Origin: Gammaproteobacteria bacterium
GTDB taxonomy: Bacteria; Pseudomonadota; Gammaproteobacteria; Pseudomonadales; Halieaceae
Assembly (NCBI GenBank): GCA_029859085.1
Contig: JAOUDU010000089.1
Location: 1 to 8,451 of the forward strand
Length of the DNA: 8,451 bases
Reading direction: 5' to 3'
Numbering within the stretch: position 1 is the stretch's first letter; the number at the start of each line of letters is the position of its first letter. Positions 1-5,846 of the stretch are shown here, piece after piece. The position numbers were made by a program, and so were the translations under genes. The notes under the pieces were generated by a model. The model was given only the letters and a program-made list of their open reading frames with translations. It did not search any database and was not told where the DNA came from.

Positions 1-21
1 GAGGTAGCAGCCGGGAAAATG

Positions 22-30
22 TTATACACA
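22..30 (+). promoter_or_regulatory. DnaA box candidate TTATACACA
   Basis: This is an exact match to the DnaA-box consensus TTATNCACA inside AT-rich intergenic DNA. A 9-mer of this kind occurs by chance, so its weight comes from the other boxes in the same 330 bases. Confidence 0.4.
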
Positions 31-150
31 CCGGATGATGGTCATCAAACTATCACAAACTTAGATGCCTCTTCGGACTTTTCACTTCAGAAATTATACA
101 TATCTATTTGATTTATATGCATTAATTCACTTTGATTGAATTTTAACCAA

Positions 151-257
151 TCTGTAACAAGTGGTGCCAGCTCTGCCCCCCGGGGCCGGTTGAACAATTT
201 ATTCACTGACTTATCCACAGAATCTGTGGAAAACATTTCGCCGCCAAGTGTTACAGA
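151..257. repeat. Inverted repeat TCTGTAACA / TGTTACAGA flanking the DnaA-box pair
   Basis: TCTGTAACA at 151-159 and its exact reverse complement TGTTACAGA at 249-257 bracket the DnaA-box-like pair at 211-233. The words also recur directly: ACAGAATCT is at 217-225 and again at 253-261. The 89-base spacing is too long for a simple RNA hairpin, so protein binding or chance are the alternatives. Confidence 0.35.
211..233. promoter_or_regulatory. Inverted pair of DnaA-box-like sites
   Basis: The left arm TTATCCACAG (211-220) and the right arm CTGTGGAAAA (224-233) are inverted copies separated by AAT, with one mismatch in ten. The left arm contains the highest-affinity DnaA box, TTATCCACA. The right arm read leftward is TTTTCCACA, a one-mismatch box. 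A further weak box, TTATTCACT, starts 12 bases upstream at 199. Paired head-to-head boxes are seen at DnaA-regulated promoters and origins; the role here is inferred. Confidence 0.5.
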
Positions 258-286
258 ATCTCTCGAAAGTCGGTTTCCCAATGACC

Positions 287-326
287 CCGCCATGCTGGCG
301 GCGACAGGACCAATGAAATCCTGTCG
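287..326 (-). terminator. Tandem stem-loops after the DUF3301 gene
   Basis: Immediately downstream of the leftward stop codon at 334 are two adjacent perfect hairpins. The first pairs CGACAGGA (302-309) with TCCTGTCG (319-326) around a 9-base loop. The second pairs CCGCC (287-291) with GGCGG (297-301) around a 5-base loop. Neither is followed by a T-run on either strand, so this is not a classical Rho-independent terminator. It may mark or protect the 3' end of the leftward transcript. Confidence 0.4.
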
Positions 327-333
327 GCCACCC

Positions 334-666
334 CTAGTGCAGGGTGCGAGCCTGGCCGCGATCGCTGATCACCACTGCCTGCAGGTGCTTGCCCAGCATG
401 ATCACGTGGCCCTGGCGCCGCTCGACCCCGTCGAAGGAATAGTCAAAACGGTACTGGCGCCAGACCCGCCAGCGCCCCTGCCGGTCGCGGCTCAGGGAGA
501 CCCGGCGGATATGCACCGCCTGGTCCAGCAGTTGGTAGTCGTCCTCTTCACCCGCCCTGGTAACCGCCTTTACCGCGAGCTCACGCACCCGGATCGAGCT
601 GAGGAAGTACAGGCACACGGCCCCGAACCCGAGGACGAGAAGAATATCCGCCAGCGTAAAATACAT
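334..666 (-). CDS. DUF3301 family membrane-anchored protein
   Basis: The 110-residue product has one hydrophobic N-terminal helix (about residues 5-24) followed by a basic soluble domain. The segment from QLLDQ (45-49) through RDRQGRWRVWRQYRFDYS (60-77) to GHVIMLG (86-92) matches the DUF3301 family pattern: QLLDQ, a basic strand with an RdrxG turn, then YrFEYS-dG and a lLG strand. I chose the ATG at 666 because MYFTLADILL looks like the usual family N-terminus. An in-frame ATG at 705 would add 13 residues. The family is widespread in gammaproteobacteria and, as far as I know, has no assigned function; an inner-membrane location with a cytoplasmic or periplasmic tail is inferred. The gene lies 72 bases downstream of the hydrolase gene on the same strand and is probably co-transcribed with it. 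Confidence 0.82.
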   Translation of the reverse strand: MYFTLADILLVLGFGAVCLYFLSSIRVRELAVKAVTRAGEEDDYQLLDQAVHIRRVSLSRDRQGRWRVWRQYRFDYSFDGVERRQGHVIMLGKHLQAVVISDRGQARTLH

Positions 667-738
667 GTGGTCCCGTACACCTCGTTGTCGCGTGGGCGCC
701 AGCATACCGGCGTATGGCCGGGGGCGCCAGCGAGCCCC

Positions 739-1518
739 TCAGGGCCCCCGGGCCAGGAGAAACCGCTGCACCAGGCTGTTGAAAAGCCCGGGGCGCTGGG
801 CGTGCAGCCAGTGCCCGCAACCCGGCATGATCTTGACCGCGGCCCCGGGAAACAGGCTGAGGATATGGGCGCGGTGCTCCTCGCGGATATAGTCCGATTC
901 GCCGCCCTTGATAAACAGCACGGGCCCGCGGTATGGCGCACTGGATACGGGTTTTGAACGCACCGCGCCATAGCCTCGCCTGAGGCCTTCCAGGTTGAAG
1001 CGCCAGCGATACACACCGTCCGCGTCGCGCCGCAGGCTGGACAGCAGGAACTGGATGACCTGTTGTTCCTGCAGGTGCGGCGCCATCAACGCAGCGGCTG
1101 CGTCCCGCGAGGTACACTGCCCCGCAGCCACCGCTTCCAGTGCGGCGAAAACCGCGTCGTGCTGCGCCGGGTAGTCCACCGGGGCGATATCCGCTACCAC
1201 CAGCGCGGATACCAGGTCAGGCCTGGCCAGCGCCAGCTGCATTGCCACCTTGCCCCCCAGGGAGTGCCCCACGAACTGCGAGCGGGGCAGCCCCTGGTGC
1301 AGCATCCAGTGGGCCACGCAATCCGCCATGGTGGCGAGGCTTGCGTCCTCCAGCCAGCCGGAGCGGCCGTGATTGGGCAGGTCCGGGCAATAGACACTGT
1401 GCGTATCCGCCAGCGCCCGCGCCAGGGCCCCCAGGTTATTGCCGGAACCGAACAGGCCGTGGAGCAATACCACCGGCGGCCCATCGCCACTGCGGGTGTG
1501 GTGCAGTTTTACAGTCAC
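739..1518 (-). CDS. ybfF: YbfF-type alpha/beta hydrolase (esterase/acyl-CoA thioesterase-like)
   Basis: The 259-residue product is a complete alpha/beta hydrolase. HGLFGSGNNLG (20-30) supplies the oxyanion-hole HG motif. GHSLGG (84-89) is the nucleophile elbow with Ser86. GCGHWLHAQRP (233-243) carries catalytic His236. VVADIAPVDYP (107-117), VIQFLLSS (154-161) and the HWLHA ending resemble E. coli YbfF, an esterase active on short acyl esters and acyl-CoA. The catalytic acid is probably Asp110 in the DIAPVDY motif, as in YbfF and ABHD11. Asp209, at the more usual hydrolase position, is a second candidate. The start is GTG at 1518 with only a weak ribosome-binding site; the next in-frame ATG would remove the oxyanion motif. 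It heads a leftward pair with the DUF3301 gene and diverges from the lipoprotein gene. The physiological substrate is unknown. Confidence 0.88.
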   Translation of the reverse strand: MTVKLHHTRSGDGPPVVLLHGLFGSGNNLGALARALADTHSVYCPDLPNHGRSGWLEDASLATMADCVAHWMLHQGLPRSQFVGHSLGGKVAMQLALARPDLVSALVVADIAPVDYPAQHDAVFAALEAVAAGQCTSRDAAAALMAPHLQEQQVIQFLLSSLRRDADGVYRWRFNLEGLRRGYGAVRSKPVSSAPYRGPVLFIKGGESDYIREEHRAHILSLFPGAAVKIMPGCGHWLHAQRPGLFNSLVQRFLLARGP

Positions 1519-1583
1519 TTATCGCTGTGCCCCAACGAAGATTTTGCTAACATGCCCGGCACTATAACGGATCGGAAACCAAC
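1519..1583. promoter_or_regulatory. Divergent promoter region between ybfF-like and lipoprotein genes
   Basis: Only 65 bases separate the two divergent start codons, so both promoters must lie here or inside the genes. CACTATAAC at 1560-1568 contains overlapping -10-like hexamers: leftward TATAGT (1566-1561), 42 bases from the GTG, and rightward TATAAC (1563-1568), only 15 bases from the ATG. No good -35 is visible for either, so the individual hexamers are weak calls. GGATCGGA at 1570-1577 is a plausible ribosome-binding site for the lipoprotein gene. Confidence 0.35.
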
Positions 1584-2369
1584 ATGCGCAGCTTCAGAAA
1601 CCTGTCCCGTCACCTGCTGGCTACCGGCCTCGCCGGCCTGATGCTGGCCTGCAGTTCGACCCCGACCTACAACCCCACTGTCTTCCCTTTCGAGATCGAC
1701 CAGGCGCGAGTGGACCAGGGTGACATCAAGACGGTAGTCATCACCCACGTCAACCTCGGCCTGTCCTCGCGCACCTACCTGGAAAAGGAAGCGCCGCGCA
1801 TCGATGCGATGGTCAGCGCCTACCTGAAGAAAAATGGCCTGAAAGTACTGCCACAGCGTGATTTCGAGCAGCGCTGGAATACCGCGGTGCGCTCCTATGG
1901 CAACCCGGTGGACCCCACCAGCGGCAAGGTCAACATGAAGACTTTCTCCCAGATCATGACCACCATCAGGGATGAGATGCGCGGTACCGGACTGGACGCG
2001 TTCATTTTCACCGACCTGGTGGAGCTGCAGACCTCCTTCAGCGGCGGCCTCCAGCACGTGGCCCGCTGGGACGGGGTGACGCGCAAGCCCACGATCCAGG
2101 GGCCCGGTGACGGCGTCAGTGCCGACTTCGACTGGGCCATGCTGCTCGATGTCGCCTCGCTCCAGGTCAGCATCTACGACATGGAGCTGAAAAGGGTGTT
2201 TCTCGGCCGCGGCGGGATCGACGCAACCCAGGCGATCGACAGCCGCTCTTCCAAGGGCCGCTACATCCGGCGCCGGGATATCCTCGAGAACGAGACCAGT
2301 ATCAACGAGGGCATCGAGCTCGCGTTCTACCCCTTCATCAAGACTGAGAACTGGCCCGGGAATCCCTGA
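1584..2369 (+). CDS. Predicted outer-membrane lipoprotein of unknown function
   Basis: The 261-residue product starts with a basic segment and a hydrophobic stretch ending in the lipobox M20-L-A-C23, so Cys23 should be lipidated. Ser24 at +2 is not an inner-membrane retention signal, which favours sorting to the outer membrane. The mature part (about 239 residues) alternates strands and helices: TVVITHVNLG (50-59), an acidic-basic helix through KKNGLKVLPQRDF (82-94), LDAFIFTDLVEL (137-148), then a late beta segment VASLQVSIYDMELKRVFLGRG (190-210 region) of the kind found in CsgG/LpoB-like and similar envelope lipoproteins. That fold comparison is a guess from pattern. I do not recognise a named family. 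There are no cysteines after Cys23. It is transcribed away from the hydrolase gene and ends 138 bases before the P450, which has its own promoter. Confidence 0.8.
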   Translation: MRSFRNLSRHLLATGLAGLMLACSSTPTYNPTVFPFEIDQARVDQGDIKTVVITHVNLGLSSRTYLEKEAPRIDAMVSAYLKKNGLKVLPQRDFEQRWNTAVRSYGNPVDPTSGKVNMKTFSQIMTTIRDEMRGTGLDAFIFTDLVELQTSFSGGLQHVARWDGVTRKPTIQGPGDGVSADFDWAMLLDVASLQVSIYDMELKRVFLGRGGIDATQAIDSRSSKGRYIRRRDILENETSINEGIELAFYPFIKTENWPGNP

Positions 2370-2428
2370 TCCACCGCCGCTCGGGGCCCTGCCAGCCGGG
2401 CCCGGGCCACTGCCCTGAACCGCTCATG

Positions 2429-2446
2429 CGCCGCTTGTCAGCGGCG
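2429..2446 (+). terminator. Stem-loop between lipoprotein and P450 genes
   Basis: CGCCGCT (2429-2435) pairs perfectly with AGCGGCG (2440-2446) around the loop TGTC, 60 bases after the lipoprotein stop. No T-run follows (AAATGCGG comes next), so terminator activity is uncertain. The hairpin overlaps the -35 candidate of the P450 promoter, so the two readings may compete or coexist. Confidence 0.3.
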
Positions 2447-2464
2447 AAATGCGGGTGCTAGACT
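2435..2464 (+). promoter_or_regulatory. Candidate sigma-70 promoter of the P450 gene
   Basis: The -35 TTGTCA (2435-2440, five of six bases) is followed by an 18-base spacer and the -10 TAGACT (2459-2464, four of six), which carries an extended -10 TG at 2456-2457. Transcription would start near 2471, giving a leader of about 37 bases before the ATG at 2508. GGAGA at 2498-2502 is a good ribosome-binding site five bases from that ATG. This is the clearest promoter in the window by eye, but it has not been tested. Confidence 0.45.
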
Positions 2465-2477
2465 AACGACTATTAGT
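2462..2477. promoter_or_regulatory. Operator-like inverted repeat over the P450 promoter
   Basis: ACTAA (2462-2466) and TTAGT (2473-2477) form an inverted repeat with a 6-base spacer. It overlaps the -10 hexamer and the predicted transcription start. GACTA also repeats directly at 2461-2465 and 2468-2472, a 7-base period. Location and symmetry suit a repressor site of TetR type or similar, but no regulator gene is next to it and the arms are short. Confidence 0.35.
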
Positions 2478-2507
2478 TTGTAGCGCTGATATGCGCCGGA
2501 GATTCCA

Positions 2508-3863
2508 ATGGATTTTGCACTGCCCGAATATACCCGCGCCAAGGACAACACCCGGCTCAGCCATATCCCGGGCAGTTACGGCCTGCCGCTGCTGGGCGAT
2601 ACCTTCAGTTTCGTGCTCAACCCCTTCAACGTACTGGATGCCCATTACAAGAAATACGGGCCGGTGTTCAAGGCCTCGCTGACCTTCCAGAAATTTGTGG
2701 TCGCCCTGGGCCCGGAGTACATCCAGCAGTTGATGCTGGATTCCAAGCAGAGCTTTTCCGCCCGCATGGGATACAACACGCCGCTGGGGGATTTCTTTGC
2801 CGGCGGCCTGCTGATGCGGGATTTCGACGAGCACAAGTTCCACCGGCGCATCATGCAGACCGCGTTCAAGATCGACGCGATGCGCTCCTATGTCGACCTG
2901 ATGCACCCGATCATCGACCGGGAGATGTCCCGCTGGGGGCAGGCTGCGGATTTCCAGTTCTACCCCAACATCAAGACGCTGCTGCTCGACATCGGCGCCA
3001 AGGTCTTCCTGGGCATGGACCTTGAGGGGCCGAAAACCCGCGCCCTCAACCAGTCCTTCCTCGATATGAACGAGGGTATGCTCGCGCTGGTGCGCAAGGA
3101 CTGGCCCGGCCTGCTCTATCGCAAGGGCATGAACGGTCGCCGCGCGCTGGAAAAATTCTTCATTGAACTGGTGCCCCAGCGGCGCGGCAAGCAGGGCAAT
3201 GATATGGCGACGTTTTTCTCCAACGAGCAGTCCGAGGAGGGGGAGTATTACTCTGACCGGGTCGTGGGCGAGCACCTGATCTTCCTGCTGCTGGCCGCAC
3301 ACGACACCACTACCAGCGCCCTGACCATGGCGGTGCAATACCTGGCCCACGACCAGCAGTGGCAGGAGCGCCTGCGGGAGGAACTCAAGGCACTGGGCAA
3401 ACCACACCTGGAGTACGAGGACCTGGCGAATGTGACCGATCTCGACCACTGCTTCAAGGAAGTGCTGCGCCTGAACCCCCCGGTACCGATGATGATGCGC
3501 CGCACCGTCAAGGAAGTGGAGCTGGGCGGTTTCGCGCTGCAGCCCCACACCATGGTGCAGATATCCCCTCTCTACACCCACCGCATGGAGCAGTGGTGGA
3601 GCAGGCCCCACCAGTTCGACCCGGACCGCTTCACCCGGGAAGAGCACAAGCAGCACAGCTTCCTGTGGGCGCCCTTTGGCGGCGGCGCCCATAAGTGTAT
3701 CGGCCTGCACTTCGCCGACATGCTGTTCAAGTCCGCCCTTGCCGGGCTGTTGCTGAACTACCGCTTCAGCTTTGCCAAAGCGGGGCAGTTCGAGGGCCGT
3801 ATGCAGTACTTTCCGTTCGCCAAGCCGATAGACAACCTGCCGCTGAAGCTGGTGCCGCTGTAA
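2508..3863 (+). CDS. Cytochrome P450 (CYP120/CYP26-like clan)
   Basis: The 451-residue soluble-looking product has the ordered P450 landmarks. They are the proline-rich start IPGSYGLPLLGD (20-31) with KKYGPVFK (48-55), I-helix AAHDTTTS (263-270), K-helix ExxR at Glu318-Arg321, DPDRF (371-375) and the heme loop FGGGAHKCIG (390-399) with Cys397 as thiolate ligand. The acid-threonine pair for oxygen activation is Asp266-Thr267, but the usual Gly of the AGxDT motif is Ala264. The N-terminal pattern resembles CYP120/CYP26-type P450s that oxidise retinoids, sterols or fatty acyl substrates. It lacks the CYP51 B-C loop signature, so I do not call it a sterol demethylase. There is no N-terminal membrane anchor. 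No ferredoxin or reductase gene is in the window, so redox partners must come from elsewhere. The substrate is unknown. It has its own promoter and converges on the HupE-like gene 13 bases away. Confidence 0.92.
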   Translation: MDFALPEYTRAKDNTRLSHIPGSYGLPLLGDTFSFVLNPFNVLDAHYKKYGPVFKASLTFQKFVVALGPEYIQQLMLDSKQSFSARMGYNTPLGDFFAGGLLMRDFDEHKFHRRIMQTAFKIDAMRSYVDLMHPIIDREMSRWGQAADFQFYPNIKTLLLDIGAKVFLGMDLEGPKTRALNQSFLDMNEGMLALVRKDWPGLLYRKGMNGRRALEKFFIELVPQRRGKQGNDMATFFSNEQSEEGEYYSDRVVGEHLIFLLLAAHDTTTSALTMAVQYLAHDQQWQERLREELKALGKPHLEYEDLANVTDLDHCFKEVLRLNPPVPMMMRRTVKEVELGGFALQPHTMVQISPLYTHRMEQWWSRPHQFDPDRFTREEHKQHSFLWAPFGGGAHKCIGLHFADMLFKSALAGLLLNYRFSFAKAGQFEGRMQYFPFAKPIDNLPLKLVPL

Positions 3864-3871
3864 TCCGGCCG

Positions 3872-3892
3872 GGCGGTCAGGCGAAAACCGCC
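3872..3892. terminator. Stem-loop at convergent P450/HupE gene ends
   Basis: GGCGGT (3872-3877) pairs with ACCGCC (3887-3892) around a 9-base loop. It covers the last codons of the leftward HupE-like gene and the 13-base gap after the P450 stop. A shared bidirectional terminator would be expected here, but the stem is only six pairs and no T-run follows on either strand. Confidence 0.22.
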
Positions 3893-4878
3893 AGTCCCCG
3901 CTCGATACACCACATCGCGGACAGGGCGCCCAGGATGTAAATCGGCACCGGCAACAGGCGCTCCTGCCAGGGCGCCAGCGGCTTGCGGACCAGCAGCCAC
4001 AGGGCGTACACCAGCAGGATAAAGGCGAGCTGGCCGACCTCGATCCCGACGTTGAAAAACAACAGGGCCAGCGGCAGGTTGTCCTGGGGCAGGCCGGTCT
4101 CGGCCAGCGCGCCCGCGAAGCCCATTCCGTGCAGCAGGCCGAAGCCGCCGGCGAGCCACCAGGGGTTGCGCCACAGGACATCGTGCCTGCTGGTGCGGGT
4201 GAGCTCCACCGCCAGCACGAAAATGCTGAAAGCTATCGCAAACTCCACCAGCGCCACCGGGTAGTCAAAATACCCCAGGGTGACCAGTGACAGGGTAATG
4301 CTGTGGCCCAGGGTAAATGCGGTTATCGTCCACAACAGGCGACTGCCCCCGCCCACCAGCAGCAACAGGCCGAACACGAACATCAGGTGGTCCATGCCGC
4401 CCCAGATATGTTCGATGCCCAGCAGCGAGTAATCTCCCGCCACTTCCCCGGCACTGGACTCCGCGGGTATCACAAAGGCTGTCTTCTCCGCATTGAGTAC
4501 CTGCTGGTAATTGCGGCCATCCAGCAGGTTGACCATCACCAGGGCGGAGGCCTGGTTGGGGCCGAGGCCGTCCACCCCCAGGGTGTCCCCCACCAGGCCG
4601 TCCTCGCCCAGCCGGTCGCAGCGCAGCTGCCAGCTGTCGACCCGGCCCGTGCCCTCGAGCTGGGGCGGGCTGCTGCTGGTGATTTCGCAGGAATCGGGCC
4701 ACTCAGGGCGCAACGGTATGCTGCTGGTACCCTGCACCGGGGTTTTCCACACCACGTTGTACTGGTGCGGGGCGATCTCGGTGACCTTGAGCAGGGAGGG
4801 CGCAAAGCGGTGAGCCTGGGCTACCTGTGCGAGTACCAGGCCCAGCAGCAGGCCCGCGAGCAATCCCAGGTTCTTCAT
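3877..4878 (-). CDS. HupE/UreJ-type membrane protein with periplasmic N-terminal domain
   Basis: The 333-residue product begins with a signal peptide likely cut after AQA (20-22), leaving His23 first. A periplasmic domain of roughly 125 residues follows, with a lone Cys pair (64, 87) that could form a disulfide. The C-terminal half holds about six membrane helices with HupE/UreJ signatures: GIEHIWGGMDHLMF (154-167), FTLGHSITL (188-196), HGMGFA (250-255) and FNVGIEVGQ (275-283). In HupE of rhizobia, a nickel permease, the HX5DH motif (here His157, Asp163, His164) is needed for transport. Metal transport is therefore plausible, but no hydrogenase or urease genes are here and this longer subfamily is uncharacterised as far as I know. 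Its ATG overlaps the stop of the PpiC-type gene (ATGA), implying translational coupling. GAGGTGAGG upstream is a good ribosome-binding site. Confidence 0.85.
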   Translation of the reverse strand: MKNLGLLAGLLLGLVLAQVAQAHRFAPSLLKVTEIAPHQYNVVWKTPVQGTSSIPLRPEWPDSCEITSSSPPQLEGTGRVDSWQLRCDRLGEDGLVGDTLGVDGLGPNQASALVMVNLLDGRNYQQVLNAEKTAFVIPAESSAGEVAGDYSLLGIEHIWGGMDHLMFVFGLLLLVGGGSRLLWTITAFTLGHSITLSLVTLGYFDYPVALVEFAIAFSIFVLAVELTRTSRHDVLWRNPWWLAGGFGLLHGMGFAGALAETGLPQDNLPLALLFFNVGIEVGQLAFILLVYALWLLVRKPLAPWQERLLPVPIYILGALSAMWCIERGLAVFA

Positions 4879-5807
4879 TTCCTCACCTCATACTGCTCGC
4901 GCATGGCCGCTATATTTTCCTGCAGTGCCGCGTCGCGGGCGCGGGACTCCAGGTCCCGCAGCAACTGCGGCCGCACCTCGTCCAGGGTGGCGTCGCGCCC
5001 CGGCTCCACCTCGCTGACCCAGACATAATGCAGGCCATAGGTGGAGCGTATCGGGCCAACCCAGGTGCCCGCCTGCGGGTTCGCCGCCTCCAGGTTGGTG
5101 ACGAATTCCGAGCCGAACTGGCGGGCGAGCTGGTCGGGGGACTGGCGGGTGAAGCGGTAACCCGGCAGGAACGGTGAACTCAGTTCCAGCGCCGCCCCGG
5201 GATCCAGGTTTTCCGCCCTTATTCTTGCGATTGCCGCATCCGCCTCAGCTTCCCGGGCGGCATTGAAATATATGTGCTCGATCGAGTAGCGCGGGGGCCT
5301 GCGCAGTTCCTCCCGGCGGGACTCGAACTCGGCGGCGATGTCCGCCTCGGTGGGCGGGCGCGGGGGGTGGTAGCCGAGCAGCAGCTGTTCCATCACCTGG
5401 ACCAGGCGCCGCTTGACCACCTCGTCGCCCAGGTGCAGGCGCATATCCAGGGCCTGCTGGTATTGCTCCTGCTCGGTCTTGCCCTCCCCCAGCTGCAGGA
5501 AGCTCATATTCAGCAGCAGTCGCTGGTACACCACGGTGTCGTACAGGTGCAGGTTCATCTCGATCGCGCGCTGGAACAGCATGTCCCGATCCAGTTCCGC
5601 GGTGACCATGCGATCGAGCTGCTCCGCGGTGGGCAGGCGGCCGGTGCTGGCGAACCACTGCTGCTGCAGCGCCTCGATGCGCTCGCCGCTGAGGGGGCCG
5701 ATCACCGGCTTCGGCGCGGGAAAAAACACGCCGTGCAGGTAATAAAGGAGGCTCCCCAGCAGGATAAAGTGTACCCACGGCCTGTTCAGCCGGGCCAGTA
5801 ATGTCAT
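4875..5807 (-). CDS. Membrane-anchored PpiC/parvulin-type peptidyl-prolyl isomerase
   Basis: The 310-residue product has a single N-terminal hydrophobic segment (about residues 11-29) that looks like an uncleaved anchor, so the rest should be periplasmic. Residues 40-170 form a helical chaperone-like region of the SurA/EpsD kind. Residues 172-270 are the parvulin domain, starting RYSIEHIYF (173-181) and ending with GPIRSTYGLHYVWVSEV (251-267), close to the family ending GpvrSxyGyHlikV. It should isomerise prolyl bonds or hold folding clients in the periplasm. The direct overlap with the HupE-like gene suggests its client may be that protein's periplasmic domain; that is inference. The ATG at 5807 is preceded by a GAGAG ribosome-binding site. 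It follows the dienoyl-CoA isomerase gene by 39 bases and is probably in the same transcript. Confidence 0.85.
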   Translation of the reverse strand: MTLLARLNRPWVHFILLGSLLYYLHGVFFPAPKPVIGPLSGERIEALQQQWFASTGRLPTAEQLDRMVTAELDRDMLFQRAIEMNLHLYDTVVYQRLLLNMSFLQLGEGKTEQEQYQQALDMRLHLGDEVVKRRLVQVMEQLLLGYHPPRPPTEADIAAEFESRREELRRPPRYSIEHIYFNAAREAEADAAIARIRAENLDPGAALELSSPFLPGYRFTRQSPDQLARQFGSEFVTNLEAANPQAGTWVGPIRSTYGLHYVWVSEVEPGRDATLDEVRPQLLRDLESRARDAALQENIAAMREQYEVRK

Positions 5808-5829
5808 CGCCGAATCTCTCGTTGGCTGC

Positions 5830-5843
5830 CGCTGTTAACAGCG
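5830..5843. repeat. Perfect 14-base palindrome in the intercistronic gap
   Basis: CGCTGTTAACAGCG is fully self-complementary and sits four bases past the stop of the dienoyl-CoA isomerase gene and 22 bases before the PpiC-type start. As RNA it gives a 5-pair stem with a UUAA loop; as DNA it could bind a dimeric protein. No T-run follows, so it is not a convincing terminator. Confidence 0.4.
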
Positions 5844-5846
5844 TAT

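Larger units (their letters stand above)
1..333. other. AT-rich intergenic region with DnaA-box-like sites; no gene seen
   Basis: No convincing gene is visible here. From about 19 to 260 the base composition is far richer in A and T than the rest of the window. The stretch holds TTATACACA (22-30), TTATACATA (94-102), TTATTCACT (199-207) and TTATCCACA (211-219). The first and last fit the DnaA-box consensus TTATNCACA and the other two are one mismatch off. A leftward TATAAT hexamer lies at 93-98. The leftward gene at 334-666 ends just to the right, so this could be the upstream region of another leftward gene beyond the window edge. DnaA-regulated promoter or replication-origin-like DNA is the natural reading, but no dnaA, dnaN or rpmH is visible and there is no GATC in the first 300 bases. 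That part is inference. Confidence 0.5.

Noticed and set aside
19..111. Rightward 30-codon frame starting ATG at 19
   Set aside because: It is too short, the GGGA is only two bases from the ATG, and there is no motif or supporting context.
87..293. Leftward 68-codon frame in the AT-rich region
   Set aside because: It has no ribosome-binding site and no recognisable motif, and it runs through the DnaA-box-like repeats and the second hairpin. I treat it as chance.
1..333. Firm call of the region as oriC
   Set aside because: No dnaA, dnaN, gyrB or rpmH is visible, GATC sites are absent from the first 300 bases, and no clear AT-rich 13-mer unwinding repeats are seen. The evidence supports only DnaA-box-like regulatory DNA.
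136..957. Long rightward open frame (273 codons) across 136-957
   Set aside because: It lies antisense to the DUF3301 gene and much of the ybfF-like gene, both of which have recognisable family motifs. Its product is a low-complexity Pro/Ala/Arg-rich sequence typical of a shadow frame in GC-rich DNA.
2508..3863. Assignment of the P450 as CYP51 sterol 14-demethylase
   Set aside because: The B-C loop signature of CYP51 is missing and the I-helix reads AAHDTTTS rather than the CYP51 pattern.
2463..4181. Leftward open frame of 572 codons antisense to the P450
   Set aside because: It overlaps the entire P450 on the other strand and part of the HupE-like gene in another frame. Its sequence shows no domain, and long antisense frames are expected opposite GC-rich codons.
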